From Hormiphora californensis (lineage: Eukaryota; Ctenophora; Tentaculata; Cydippida; Pleurobrachiidae): DNA of 64,000 bases. Shown here in pieces: positions 18,706 to 30,300 of this stretch (positions within the stretch are counted from its first letter, which is position 1; the number at the start of each line of letters is the position of its first letter). Under the pieces are notes generated by a model. That model had not been told where the DNA came from, ran no database searches, and saw nothing but the letters and a program-made list of their open reading frames with translations. Both the position numbers and the translations under genes were made by a program. The DNA lies in assembly GCA_020137815.1 (NCBI GenBank), contig CM035352.1, positions 6,610,025-6,674,024 of the forward strand, in the 5' to 3' direction.

Positions 18706-19584
18706 TTATCCCCATGATACCGCTCTCACCCAAAGTCCCATCAGACAGTTTCTGATCTTCGGTTGCTGAATATAAATGTAACCATTGAACAAGTTATTGC
18801 ACAACAGGAAGATGTGGGCTAGAGAAAGGGCGAGTTTACCCTTAGCAGTAAACCACACGAACACTCCCTCATCCTGCTTCAACCGGGGGTCGAGAAACAC
18901 AAAACCTGTGTAAATGTAGTACCCGTAGGTAAAGAGGAACACAGTGGAGACCAGCCATACAAACCGGGCTGCCCTAATTAGACTGACCCCCTGGTTCCTC
19001 CGGTGATAGAGAATGGAAAATATTATCCCTGACAAAGCCAAAACTAACAACAACTCTGACACCTGTAGAGCCATGAAAAATCCATAAATTTTAAGGCTGT
19101 ATTTAAAATCATCAACATATCTGTGTAGGAGTAGGTTTATTATTCCTGTAAAATGTATGGCTGCCAGCATGACGGGAACTCCTCCACAAAACCTCAAATA
19201 GAGCCATGGTTTTAGCTGAAAGGCAATGACACAATCCATGTTTAACATTAACACAAGCTTGATTGATACCCACAGGAAATATTCTTGCAGAGCGAATGAA
19301 ACATGCCATAACGTTATACATGTGTCCTTTGTTACAAAGCATTCCGTGTCAATAATTCCACAGTTTAGGTACAGAGCGTTACAAAATCCTGTTACCCCGC
19401 TCAAAACGTCCATGGCAAGGAGGTGGGTCACGATGAATCCCCTTGGACTCAGCCATTCCCTTGTTTTACAGTAGCCGAATAGGGCCAGACCGGAGAGACA
19501 GCAGACAAGAGTTCCTAGGAATGTCTCCATCACCATAGCAACCACTGGGTAAACACATCTCAGGTCATCTTTCGTGATATCCAT
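18706..19584 (-). CDS. Intronless seven-transmembrane receptor-like protein (copy A)
   Basis: A 292-residue protein from an ATG at 19584 with seven evenly spaced hydrophobic segments and only about 10 residues before TM1. It is clearly paralogous to the gene at 21305-22198, sharing TFLGTLVCCLSGLALFGY versus QFLGSLVCCLSALAFTGY, then PRGF in the first loop, a TYGYYxYT motif before TM6/7 and N(L/S)(L/I)FNG in TM7. It lacks the E/DRY motif of class A GPCRs, but NxxFNG sits where NPxxY would. Paired Cys residues in extracellular loop 1 may form a disulfide. It is most likely a lineage-specific GPCR-like receptor; the ligand is unknown. Confidence 0.7.
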   Translation of the reverse strand: MDITKDDLRCVYPVVAMVMETFLGTLVCCLSGLALFGYCKTREWLSPRGFIVTHLLAMDVLSGVTGFCNALYLNCGIIDTECFVTKDTCITLWHVSFALQEYFLWVSIKLVLMLNMDCVIAFQLKPWLYLRFCGGVPVMLAAIHFTGIINLLLHRYVDDFKYSLKIYGFFMALQVSELLLVLALSGIIFSILYHRRNQGVSLIRAARFVWLVSTVFLFTYGYYIYTGFVFLDPRLKQDEGVFVWFTAKGKLALSLAHIFLLCNNLFNGYIYIQQPKIRNCLMGLWVRAVSWG

Positions 19585-19826
19585 CCAACCTGCAAAACGA
19601 TTTCAGTTCATAGTAGTCGGTAGGGGGGGGGGGCGTCAGTAGGGTTAGAGTGGTTTCGGACTATTCTAATAAAACACAGTGATCTTATTATGAACGAGAA
19701 TAATTTATGATCATTTTCTAAAAAACAGAAACACCATTTCATAACAGTTCTAACAAATCCCAATATATTGACGTGGTATCAAAGTTTTGAAACTGGCGCT
19801 TGAGAGGGGTCTCCGGCTGCTGTTTT

Positions 19827-20867
19827 TCACTCTATCAGATCTCCATACTTGTTCCTTCGCTGATGTTCCCCTGCTCCTCCTGCTGCTGCCCCCTCCTCCT
19901 CACCCCCTGGGGGAGTGAACCGGGACCTAGGGCGACCAAAGTAGCCCCCACCTGATTGTTTGTCCTCACCAGCATCAGATGAAGGTGCGGTGTATGATCC
20001 TCTACCTCCATAGGGTCCCAACTGCTGTGAGTCTTCAGTTGTAGACTGTGGTGAAGAACTGTAGTTGTAGGGGGCGGATCTATTGTTGTACGATGGTTCC
20101 TGTCCTTGGTTAGATCCATAGGGAGGTGATTGCTGGCTGGCACCGTAGGGAGGTGATTTCTGACTATCACCGTAGGGTGGTGTTTGCTGGCTAGCACCGT
20201 AGGGAGGTGATTGCTGGCTGGCACCGTAGGGAGAACTATAAGGATTGGATGGAGGAACTTCTGTTGGCACTCCATTATTACCACTTCTAGCTTGTCCATA
20301 ATGATGAGGTTCATTTTGAGGTGCTGGATTATACCCTTGATCATCCTTCTTGCCGTAATAAGGAGCTGGTGAGGCCTCACTTTCCCCCTCCCCAGATGAC
20401 ATGAGAGGTTGGTATGGTGACCTGAACTGAGGGCTACCACCCTCACCACCCTGATCAACCACCTTGGTGGTGGTGCCATTTTTGTAATCTTGCAGCATTT
20501 GGAACTTGGTAGATAGTTTTTCCTGATATTCCTCTTGAGAGAGCTGCCCGTTCAGCCTATTCAACAAGATATCCCTAGTTTCACTGGGAGGTACTGACTC
20601 TATCATCGACCGACAGATGGGGGTTCGGAGCATTCGGAATGAAATGGAAAACGTGGTTAAACCAACGCCAAGGGACACAATTGACTGGTATTTCTTGAGG
20701 GGAGACGAACTTGAACCGGCAATTGCATTTTTTGCTATCCTGTTGGCGAACCCTCCAAAGAGTGAAGAGAAGACGAAGGTGCTGGTGACACAACCCGCCA
20801 TTGCGCTCATTGCACTCTTCATCTCGTTGAATTCCTCAGTGTTCGCTGCATGCTCGGGATCCGACAT
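19827..20867 (-). CDS. Two-TM protein with Pro/Gln/Ser/Tyr-rich tail, possibly OCIA-like
   Basis: 346 residues in one exon from an ATG at 20867. Residues ~18-50 and ~62-85 form two hydrophobic segments separated by SPLKKYQS, followed by Cys (TPICRSM) and a short amphipathic region. This layout recalls the OCIA domain of OCIAD1/2 mitochondrial/endosomal proteins, but identity is too weak to claim it. The C-terminal 200 residues are low complexity with four tandem SPPYGASQQ-type units, then Gly/Arg-rich blocks and a KYGDLIE ending. The 27-bp coding repeats at 20120-20240 are seen in the DNA. It lies between the two 7TM paralogues on the same strand. Confidence 0.55.
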   Translation of the reverse strand: MSDPEHAANTEEFNEMKSAMSAMAGCVTSTFVFSSLFGGFANRIAKNAIAGSSSSPLKKYQSIVSLGVGLTTFSISFRMLRTPICRSMIESVPPSETRDILLNRLNGQLSQEEYQEKLSTKFQMLQDYKNGTTTKVVDQGGEGGSPQFRSPYQPLMSSGEGESEASPAPYYGKKDDQGYNPAPQNEPHHYGQARSGNNGVPTEVPPSNPYSSPYGASQQSPPYGASQQTPPYGDSQKSPPYGASQQSPPYGSNQGQEPSYNNRSAPYNYSSSPQSTTEDSQQLGPYGGRGSYTAPSSDAGEDKQSGGGYFGRPRSRFTPPGGEEEGAAAGGAGEHQRRNKYGDLIE

Positions 20868-21070
20868 TCTGCTGGGCTATCTGGGTAGAGAGTTGGGGTT
20901 AGGTTGACTGAATCATTGGGGGGGGGGGGTAAAATGAAACACGCATTGCTGCATTGTGAGGAAAATAAAAATGTATGCACAGTATTATAGACGCAGGAAG
21001 TAATTTTAATATCTTCTTCTGTTACACACACGCCCTCTGTTCAACAGAGTCAGGGATTATTTAAAGCGTT

Positions 21071-21298
21071 GTGAAAATATGTTGCATATTTGATTCTACC
21101 CTTGTTCTTTTGGAACCTGAGGACTTCTCCAATAACAATAAGGATACAGTACTGATACAGCAACAGAAATTAGAAAAGATACAAAACTCAATTCGTCAAA
21201 AATTATACAAAATAACTCATATAAATCAGCATATATCAAAAGAGAGTTTTCTCAAATTTTCTACAGCCAACGGTGTCCATCTAGGTAAGAAGTGTTAG
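21071..21298 (+). CDS. Short AT-rich ORF of 75 codons, doubtful
   Basis: MKICCIFDSTLVLLEPEDF… is a polar, Lys/Asn/Gln-rich frame in the gap between the two-TM gene and the second 7TM gene. It has no recognised domain. It could be a small exon or chance. Confidence 0.15.
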   Translation: MKICCIFDSTLVLLEPEDFSNNNKDTVLIQQQKLEKIQNSIRQKLYKITHINQHISKESFLKFSTANGVHLGKKC

Positions 21299-21304
21299 TG
21301 TATT

Positions 21305-22198
21305 CTAGAATGTAATAAGTGCTGCATTTTCCCTCTGTAGTAGCAGCCTATAGTAGTTCCGGACCCAGATGTTCTGTATAGCGGTCCAGATCTCCGGTTG
21401 AGCGAGGAAGATACACCCATTGAATATGCTGTTTCCGAGCAGGAAGATATGACCCACAGATATAGCCAGTGGACCTGTCGCAGTGAACCAGATGAAGATA
21501 CTGGGGTTGTGGGGCAGACCAGGTATCATGTAGACGATTGAGGTGTACTGGTAGTAACCATATGTAAAGAAGTAGGCAGCGGAGACGAGAAAGACGGACT
21601 TGGAAACACGCCGTCGAGCATCATTCACGTAATCCCCGGAGTTAAGAAATACCAACGTCAACCCCGCCAAACCCAGAATAACCACATTCTCAAATATAGC
21701 AAAGATCACAAAGGAACCATAGATACGCTTATCCTTGTTCATGTGGGGGATGTATCTCTTTGCCAGACCAATCCCAAGACCACTGGCATATGCAAACAGA
21801 ACAGCCGCTTTAGTGCTGTATCGTGATACCAAGTTGGTATATCTGAATGGCATCACGATGGCAAGAAGACAACAGATATTTAGGATAAGGATGATCTGAG
21901 TTGAAACCCATAGAAAGTAGGCCTGGATGAAAAAGACAATATGCGACACGAGAGGACACTTTTTCCCTGAGAAACTGCAATCCAACAGCACTGTATGCAG
22001 GAAACCGTTGAAGCCATTCAGAAAATCAATTACCAGGAGACTCATTATGACAAATCCACGAGGTTTCCTCCAGCCGTGTACCTTTACATACCCAGTAAAG
22101 GCCAACGCAGAGAGACAACAGACCAGCGAGCCAAGAAATTGCTCCAAAATAATCCCAACTTGAGGGTAATACAGGTTGAGATCATGTCGAGTAACCAT
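21305..22198 (-). CDS. Intronless seven-transmembrane receptor-like protein (copy B)
   Basis: A 297-residue protein from an ATG at 22198, with seven hydrophobic segments and a short N-terminus, paralogous to the gene at 18706-19584. Shared landmarks are the TM1 motif FLGSLVCCLSALAF, KPRGFVIMSLLVIDFLNG in TM2 and LWVST in TM3, plus FFTYGYYQYT, FIWFTATGPLAISVGHIFLL and NSIFNGCIFLAQPEIW near TM7. A basic VNDARRRVSK segment lies before TM6. No DRY motif. Copies A and B differ by many substitutions, so the duplication is not recent. Confidence 0.72.
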   Translation of the reverse strand: MVTRHDLNLYYPQVGIILEQFLGSLVCCLSALAFTGYVKVHGWRKPRGFVIMSLLVIDFLNGFNGFLHTVLLDCSFSGKKCPLVSHIVFFIQAYFLWVSTQIILILNICCLLAIVMPFRYTNLVSRYSTKAAVLFAYASGLGIGLAKRYIPHMNKDKRIYGSFVIFAIFENVVILGLAGLTLVFLNSGDYVNDARRRVSKSVFLVSAAYFFTYGYYQYTSIVYMIPGLPHNPSIFIWFTATGPLAISVGHIFLLGNSIFNGCIFLAQPEIWTAIQNIWVRNYYRLLLQRENAALITF

Positions 22199-23161
22199 CC
22201 TAAGAGAAAGTGCTGCTTTATGGAGGGATTAAATATGTTTACATAAACACAGAGAGCGGGGCCGAGACAAAAACGAACGATTTTTTTGACAAGTTTTAGA
22301 CAAGTTTTTTAGACAAGTTTTAAAAATGATTCAGGTCGGTGTTACCCGACCCATGAAAATACAATAATAATTTAATTAATAATTTAAAAACACACTCAAA
22401 AAATAAATATAATTAAAAATAAAAGGAAATCTGGAGAAGTGGGGAGGGAGATGGGGAGGGAGAAGGGATCAAGGCATGTGTGTATGGGGGGGGGGGGGGG
22501 GGTGGTGCATAGTGATAGAGTTGGCGGTAAGTGGAGAAGAGAACAGTGTGGTTAAGGGAGTGGGAATGACCGGGTGGAAGGGTGAGAGAGAGAAACACGA
22601 TGCTAAGAGAGAGGTGAACAGCAGTGAGGTGGAGAGGGAGCACTTAAACAGGGGGAAGGGAAGAAGGGAATAGAGGTAGCAAGACAACGTGCGGGAGGCG
22701 GGGGACCGGAGGTAAAGGAGGACTGAGGCTGACGAAGAGCACTGAGAGCAGCTAGGGATGGGTTCCAGGGAAAGGGCAGCGAGGTCTGGAGAAAAAGGGT
22801 GAGATGTAGGAGGGCCAGAGGTGAGGAATGGAAAAGGTGAGAGTACCAGAAGAGCAAGAGGCGAGACGATGATCCGGATCAAAAAGGGGGGGGGGCTGGA
22901 ACGAGGAGGGAAATGGAGGAGGTCAAACCAGCGGTGGAGACGACGAGAAGGAAGCGGAGTGTCGGTGGAGCCTGGCTGTCGGGGACGCCGGACGGGGGAC
23001 TGACGGAGAGATGCAACTCAGAGAGAGGAAGTAGATGGAAACCACGGACAGGAAAAAGGGCGGTGAGGGCTGGAAACGGTGAAGGAGGGCCAGAGATGGA
23101 GGTGAGGAAGGAGAGGGGGAGCACCCAGTGAGCAGAAGAGGCGATGATTGGCATACGTTGC

Positions 23162-23191
23162 AGGCCCCTTATAATATAATATAAGGGGCCT
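23162..23191. repeat. 30-bp near-perfect palindrome
   Basis: AGGCCCCTTATA and its complement flank an AT core (ATATAA). It can form a long perfect hairpin. Confidence 0.8.
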
Positions 23192-23224
23192 GGAGGGAAT
23201 ACCGCGCTAGGGGGGAATACATAA

Positions 23225-23400
23225 TCAATCATATCTCCGGTTCCAGATAAGGTACAGAAATCGTTTTGGTAGCGTTGGAAAGAAGAAGATAACAGCTTTC
23301 AAATGCAACCGGTTTCAGGTCTCTGTCTTATCAGGAACAGGAGATATGAACCAAACTCCGCAAAATCGAGTGCGGTAAAATAAAAAAATTCGAGATTTTA
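23225..23400. mobile_element. Diverged MITE copy of the 16080 family
   Basis: Shares AGCGTTGGAAAGA…TTCAA.TGCAACC…CTTATCAGGAACAGGAGATA with the elements at 16080-16345 and 23746-24018. Terminal repeats are weak. Confidence 0.55.
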
Positions 23401-23745
23401 ATTCAAATTTGAAACAAGGTGTCCCTGCAGGGACCTGTGACGTCACTTTTTGAAAACAACCAATCTTTGAACGGCTATTGCTCAGCCTCCTCAAGTCCAA
23501 TTAACTTCTCTCAAAAACAGCAAGGTAGATAATTGTCAGATCTAACAGCTAGTGAAAGAATCAAGCAAAACGGACTTCAGGGGCCAAAGTTATAAGCACC
23601 GCCGTTTTTTCGACCGCAAAGTTATTTTCGACCCAGCCGGGCTCAGGCCAAACGCGCGCGCGGCATTCCCTCCAGTCCCCTCGTTGCGGGGGTGCGCGCA
23701 TGAGGGGGCTGCAGCGCATTCCAAAGGCGATGACCTTTGCGTTTT

Positions 23746-24018
23746 AAAGTCCGATTTTTAATAATGTGAACGGGGGGCGCGCACTTAATTCCACTTAATT
23801 CCATTTGCGCGTGCTAAATTTTGTTCCTGACAATCTTAAGACTTGATCCCAAAAGTATCGGAAAGATAATTTTAAGACCTTTTCAATGCAACCAAGATAA
23901 AGTCTTTATCTTATCAGGAGCCAGAGATATGATCGAAACAAAACGGAAAAAACGTTCCCACGGTGCGTGGGAAAGTTTTTTGCGCGCCCCCGGTTCGCAT
24001 TATTAAAAGTCGGACTTT
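23746..24018. mobile_element. 273-bp MITE of the same family as 16080-16345
   Basis: Ends AAAGTCCGATTTTTAAT and its inverted complement ATTAAAAGTCGGACTTT. Subterminal GC-rich inverted blocks (GGGGGGCGCGC / GCGCGCCCCC) and the interior CAATCTTAAGACTTGA plus CTTATCAGGA match the TAF12 intron element. Confidence 0.8.
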
Positions 24019-24377
24019 AAAAATTCGTTCAGCGCGGCGCGCCACAAAATTTCTTTTTTATTTCGCAAAAGTCAAATCAATAACGCGCACGCGCATATCC
24101 ATGCCGCAGCGTAAAGACATAATTTGCACACCATACTCCCAGGCTATTGATTTGGCTATTGTGACATCTAAACACGGTTTGTTAGGCAATGTAATAATTT
24201 AGTTAGCTAAAACACTCGAAACTTGTTACAAAAGGATCTCACACCCTCACTATATCGGAAAAATAACAGTTCTCCTGTTACTTTCCAACTCCCTAAACAA
24301 AAACAGCTCTTTCAGTATCGAGGTTATATATGTGTATCTGTCCCCAAAACGGGACCCTCATACTACACATCATCTAT

Positions 24378-27300
24378 CTATGGAGAATGGATTCCATAGG
24401 TCATGGAATCGGAACCTCGGATCCTGGTTCCATCCATGTCGGTGTAGATAGTATTGAACATCTCATGGGTATCCAGCTCAGGGGACTCCCGAGCAAACTT
24501 GGTTGCCTCGTCAACCACTTTCCTGCATTCCCCATCAATCTCCTGGGAAAGAGTGAGGGTGGAGAAACAGTTGTATATTTGTTGCATGATGAGGCTAAAA
24601 TTGAGGGGGGATGATGGTGTGGCTCACACCGCATTGTATTAATTAATACTTCAAGGTAATAAGAGATACCATCGATCTGATTGTGCACACAAAACACGGT
24701 CACTAACCTTGAGCTCAGCTTCAGTGGCAAGTTCTCCCTCAATCATCATACTCTTCACCAGAGTGATGGGATCCTTCGTCTTCCTGACCTCCTGGACCTC
24801 GTCACGGGTCCTGTAGCTGGTACCGGGGTCACTCATACTGTGTCCGTAGTACCGGTAGGTCTCTACCTCGGCAACAACGGGGCCCTGTTACGGAGGGGAA
24901 GGGGAGTTAGTTGGGTGGAGTTAGTTGGGCGATGGGGTTAGTTGTTATGGAGAGAGTAAGTTGGGAGAGGGTATTTATTGGGGCAGGTTTAGGGCTTGTT
25001 ATTGAGTGAGAGGTTATGACAAGGAATGGTGAAATGAAAGGGACAATCATCATGTTGTTTGTCGGGTTTCTTCATTTCAAAAAGAATAATCGTTTTGGTA
25101 AAATTTAAATAATAAATTCTATTCTCATCTGTTTACAACCAAAAAGTAAAAAATGTTCTCATTTGATTAACATTCAAATGTTCAAGCGCCAAACACAGTA
25201 ATTTCAGTGAACTCCAGACAATTATCATCAGACTCTGGCTGGATAAAGACAATCCCACTCCCAGTCATCCCTCCACACTCAATTGTATAGGTCTGACTGG
25301 TGATGGAACTACCATCTCTCACCGATATCACCCCACAGAGCTGCATCTTTGCGGGGCGTAGTGAGATGAGAGGTTCCTTTTTGTTTGTCGCAGGGCGAGG
25401 CGGTGAGAGGGGTTCCTTCTTGTTTGAGATAGGAGCATCATCACGCTCCTTCCCCCCAATAACATAAACCAGCACTCCATCCAACCTCCACCTATTGTAA
25501 TTCAACTTCCCGTTAATCACCACGACCTTGTCAACACTTGTCAGTGGGTTGATGAAGTGATACTTTAACCAGTGTGTCTCTCCCTCACACTGAGTGTGAC
25601 TAGAGGTATTGGTGTCACCGTCCACCGCTAGAGCAGCCTCTCTACCTCCCCATGTTGAGGATTGCTCAACTCTGGTAGCAGGTATGGGCATGGAGATCTT
25701 GAGGGTTTTATCCTCTTCGTACACCTCTATCTCCCGGAGTTCTAGACAGGTAACTACAGGTTGGGAGAGGAACACCCCAACACCCTTCTCACCCTCACAA
25801 TCCATCTCATAGGTTTGTGATTTGACTGTGGTGCCTTCTCGCACCTCAATTGCGTTGTTATCGCCGCACCTGTTCATATGCCCATTATTACCGATCACGA
25901 ACACTTCAGTCCGATCCAGTCTGTTCAACTTCCCATTAACTACCACCACCCTACCAACAGAGTAGACACCTCTAAACAGGTATTTGTACCACTGTTTTAT
26001 ACCTGAACACTCCGTCTGGCTGGCTGTCTCAAGATCCCCATCCACGGCCATCTCGGCTGTTTTAGTCTCAAACGTAGTGGATTGGAGGACTAGAGCAGCA
26101 GGAATTAGGGTACCAGTACCGTCCCCCGTTCTTTCAACAGAGCACATGTTACATGATTTAGCACAATTGAATTGGGAGAATGCCGGGTTCTCCCCACAAC
26201 CACCACGTGCAGCCAGGGAAGCACAGAACGGAGATTTGTCGGAGCAACACTGGACAGTGGAAATGAGGACAAGAAATACTATGAAATGTAACATTTTGGG
26301 GATGGGTCAGAAATGAAGGATCGGTTGTGTGGCAGGTGCTATATTTATACACTGCTATCAAAACATTTCTTGGCAGAACTTGGGCGAAAGGGTATCATGT
26401 GTTCATGTTAATATATTCTTATTCTAACGGATAATTTATTGTTCTATTCGCATGCCACATAGTTCATTTTTACACGCTGATGTGAAATCTAGGAATGCAC
26501 AAAATATTCAGGAGAGATAGTTAGAAGCGGGTAGGGGGAGCAATGTTGCCGTTTCTACATCTCTCCAACAGCTCTCTCCCTCTCTCTCCCATCAGCAGCT
26601 GCCACATGTCCCCCCACAGTTCTCTCTCATCCACGCTACATACTTGCTACTGCTACTACAATACCCGTTCTGTTTGAAAGAAGGACAATTAGCAGCATGC
26701 TCTCTATTATCCTCGCACGTCCTCCCTCCATCACAATGACCACAAGTTTTCATACAATTCTCCTTCATAAAAACAGAGTATTTCCCTGTGCAGTATCCAC
26801 TATCCTTCCACCCACGACATTCGGTGCGCTTGTCAGCACACGTTCCTCCATCATTATCATCATCTCTATCATCATCATCTTGCCGACCAGAGGAGACACA
26901 CTGTCGACACGTTGCTGGACAGTTATCCGACATGAACTTGACATACTCTCCCGAGGTACAGAACCCATTATTCCTCCACTCAGCACATTTTGACCGGTGA
27001 TACTTGCTGTTGTCAACACATGTACTCTTGCTCTTGAGAATCTGGACCCTGGCCCACCAAGCACCCTGGCCCAGTCCACATACCAGCCTTCCTCGTTTCA
27101 TCTTCAAATACCCCCGTTCACCCCAGTCAGCGCCCCAGGAGTTTTTGATTTCCCAAGAGTACCGATCATATCCTGTAGTTATCACAATATGACCCTTGCC
27201 AGATAGACGGCCCTTACACCCATTGTAGAGACCAGACCGATACGCACAAGTTACAGATTGCTACCCTGATATCCGGGGGACGATCCCAGGCATCAGGGCA

Positions 27301-30300
27301 CGGCGCGTTCCTGCATGCCCGGCCATCATGATGCCCGGGCACGCAGATGGTTCTGTGTGAACCATGTGACATTGCTGCGCGTCACGTAAACTGAATGGAA
27401 AGTAGTACTCACGCGCACCGTCAGCACTCACTTGCTTCCCGAGCTTGGGAACTGCCGAGCTCGGGAACTGATGCCTGGGAATCTCTAACTGGTGCCTTAG
27501 GAATACATGTCCTGTGATATCTCAAATCTAGTTGCGATAGGACCTTGTTGCAGCTGTTTTATCTGCTCGCTCTCGGATTTGGAAACTGAGATCTTCGTGT
27601 TCCAGAAACTATCATAACTCTTGATTTTGAAGACGCCATCCAAGACGTTGTTGTAGGTGTCCGGCCGGCAATACCCATCCTTAGCTGAAACATAATCGCA
27701 TTAAAACACACTAGTTAAGCGACCATTGAGAGAAAGCACTTTAGTATATTTTTGAGGCAGTACAAGTTACCTTTGTATTGGGCATGACCAGCAGCCCAAC
27801 CAACTCCATTTTTCTGGAACCACCGCCACGGCATGTAAGGGAGCCCTCCCTTGCAGCCATTATATCCCTTCTTGTGTTGGTACGAACAGTCAAGGTAGAC
27901 CTGCTCAGCTAGGGGAAACCTCCTTAAAGTTGCCTTGGTGTAGAAGAATTCCAAGATTCCAGTAGCGCCAAACGCCCAACAGCTTCCACATTGCCCTACA
28001 AGAAACATAACATTTCGAGATTATCACTTGACTCTTGTTAAGAATCACGTGATGCCCATATATGGCCATAAAACTAACCCTGGTTTTTTACAGGTGTCAT
28101 GTGACTCCTCCAGGAGGCAGACGAAGCATATCCTAACACCTCACTACCCGGGGGTCCAGTTACCACATCTCGCACAGTAAAGTTTTCTGCACTGCCACCA
28201 CCCAAATACCGATCTCTCTCCTCATCACTCATCACAGTAAAGGAATTAACACCAAGCTGGTAGCCAGAATCAGAGCTGGCCAGGTTGTGGAGTTTTATCT
28301 TGTTGTAGTTGTGAAGAAAGGTGCGTTTCCGTTCTGCTCCTACAGCATCAGACCCCAAACCCTGTCTCACCTCCTCCACATCACTATAAGCTGCTAGATA
28401 TAGATTGTAGGCCTCACTAGCTGAGGCAGCATTGACTATTTCATCTTTAGTTGTGCCGTTCTTGATGTCCTCCGTAAGGGGTGTTACAGGGGAGAGGAGG
28501 AGGTAGAATAACAAACAGAAATATAGCATGATCATGTGAAAATGTAAGACAGGGACGAATATGAGGGAGATAAGTAAACAATATAGTTCTGTGTGGGAAA
28601 TATGAACTAGGCAAATGCCTCCAGCCGGAGCGTTATCAAAACAATTATCATTGATCTGTCGAACCCTCGTAGAGCGACACAAAACTATCCCACACTCATG
28701 ATACCAATTTATCTCATTGAAGATCGGAGATTGATAAAGAAACGATACGATTTTCTTAACTAATGACCAGGCACCGGCGTGTGTATTTCCTGCGTGTGAC
28801 ACGAGGAGGGCCACCCACTCATGCATCCTACACACATCAGTCATTTTCCCACGGTTACAGCCCCTGCGCGCGATTAGGGTTGCGTGCGACAAATGCTAAC
28901 AGTGAAAAGTAGCCGAAGGAGAAATATCGCGCGTTCCATCACAAATCAGAGTTGACTCAATTAGGTCCCTTCCTTGCACCTGATTGGCTGATTCCTGTTT
29001 TCACTTTGAACAAAAAAGTGACATATAAAAAATATAAGTCTCACGGGGTAACAAAATGTGATTTTGATGATGTAAAATGCACCAACCGGGATTCGAACCC
29101 GGGTCGTAAGAATGGGAATCTTACATGCTACCCCTACACCATTGGTGCGGATGGGTGATGGACGATTGGGGGGAATTTATACTGGAATAAAGCATGGAAA
29201 TCGTGAGCTGAAAACGCAAAGACTGGGGGGGGGGGGTCCAGCCCTAAAAAAAGCTAAGCTAACGGCCAAAATCAGGGTACCTTTAGCTTTTTTTTAGCTT
29301 TTTTAGCTTTATTTAGCTTTTTTTAGCTTTTTTAAGGCTAAAAAAAGCTAAAAAAAGGCTAAAATTGAGTTATTAGTGGATTCGTATAGGTTCGAATCCC
29401 GCTGACGCCAAATTTTTTAAACTTTTATTATAACGTTTTATAACGTTTTTTGAACTTTTTTAAAACTATTTTTATCAAATTTGAATAATATTTTTATCGA
29501 AAAAATGTCTCCAGAAAATGGCAGTAGGGGTGGATACAGAAATTGCTATGTATGGACATAAACGGTAGATTATGGTAAAACAAGAATTATTGCATTATGT
29601 ATTCATAATGCTGTGTTTCCCTGCCCTCCCGTTTCACGTGTCACTGTCAACAGGATCAAGGCTTGGTTATAATGTAATGTGAGATGCATACGATCTAGCT
29701 GTCAGTATACTTCTCACATAGCTTAGTTTACTCACATGACACTCGCTAACCAGCTTTTGACATTCCAACTTAACTACTTATCTAACCTCTCACACTCGAC
29801 TCGCAAGATGACAATGTGTATGTAACACGCGAAACACGCGGCAGCGCTATTCATGTTTTGTTGAGTGGCGCGCGCACACGTCCATGAAACTGTGCCATAG
29901 TAAGTTTTGATAAAGGAGCAACTTGTTGTTGTGCGCGCGGCTCAGTTGCTACGCTGAGTACACCGGGTGGTACCGGGTTGCCCCTCGCAACGAAAGTGTG
30001 ACCAAAATGGTCCCTCTACCGATTAGTTAGTATACCAAAATGTCGTTTTCGAATTCTAACCCTGCTATGCCTTTTTACAAAGTAAAAAGGCATCCGGGTG
30101 GATGCCTTCGGCATCCACCCGGGCAGGGAAAAAATGTGCAGGAAATGAACAAATGCAGTCAATAGACGTCCGGAAGGATGAAAATTTAATGGAAAAGTGT
30201 CAAGATGAATGCTGAAAAAACATAAAAAGTAGGGCTAAAAAAAGCTAAAAAAAGTTAAAAAAAGCTAAAAAAAGCTAAAATAAAAAACGCTATCGACCAA

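Larger units (their letters stand above)
22260..24370. other. 2.1-kb gene-free repeat-rich region
   Basis: Holds tandem ACAAGTTTTAGACAAGTTTT near 22290 and a small hairpin GGTCGG…CCGACC near 22336. A strongly purine-rich, G-biased block spans about 22430-23130 and includes a run of about 15 G at 22487-22502. The region also holds the palindrome and MITEs listed separately. The frames in the purine block are low-complexity artefacts. Confidence 0.6.

Noticed and set aside
22413-23232. Several Pro/Ser/Leu-rich ORFs in the purine-rich block
   Set aside because: Their composition follows from the G/A-biased DNA, frames overlap on both strands and no motif is present.
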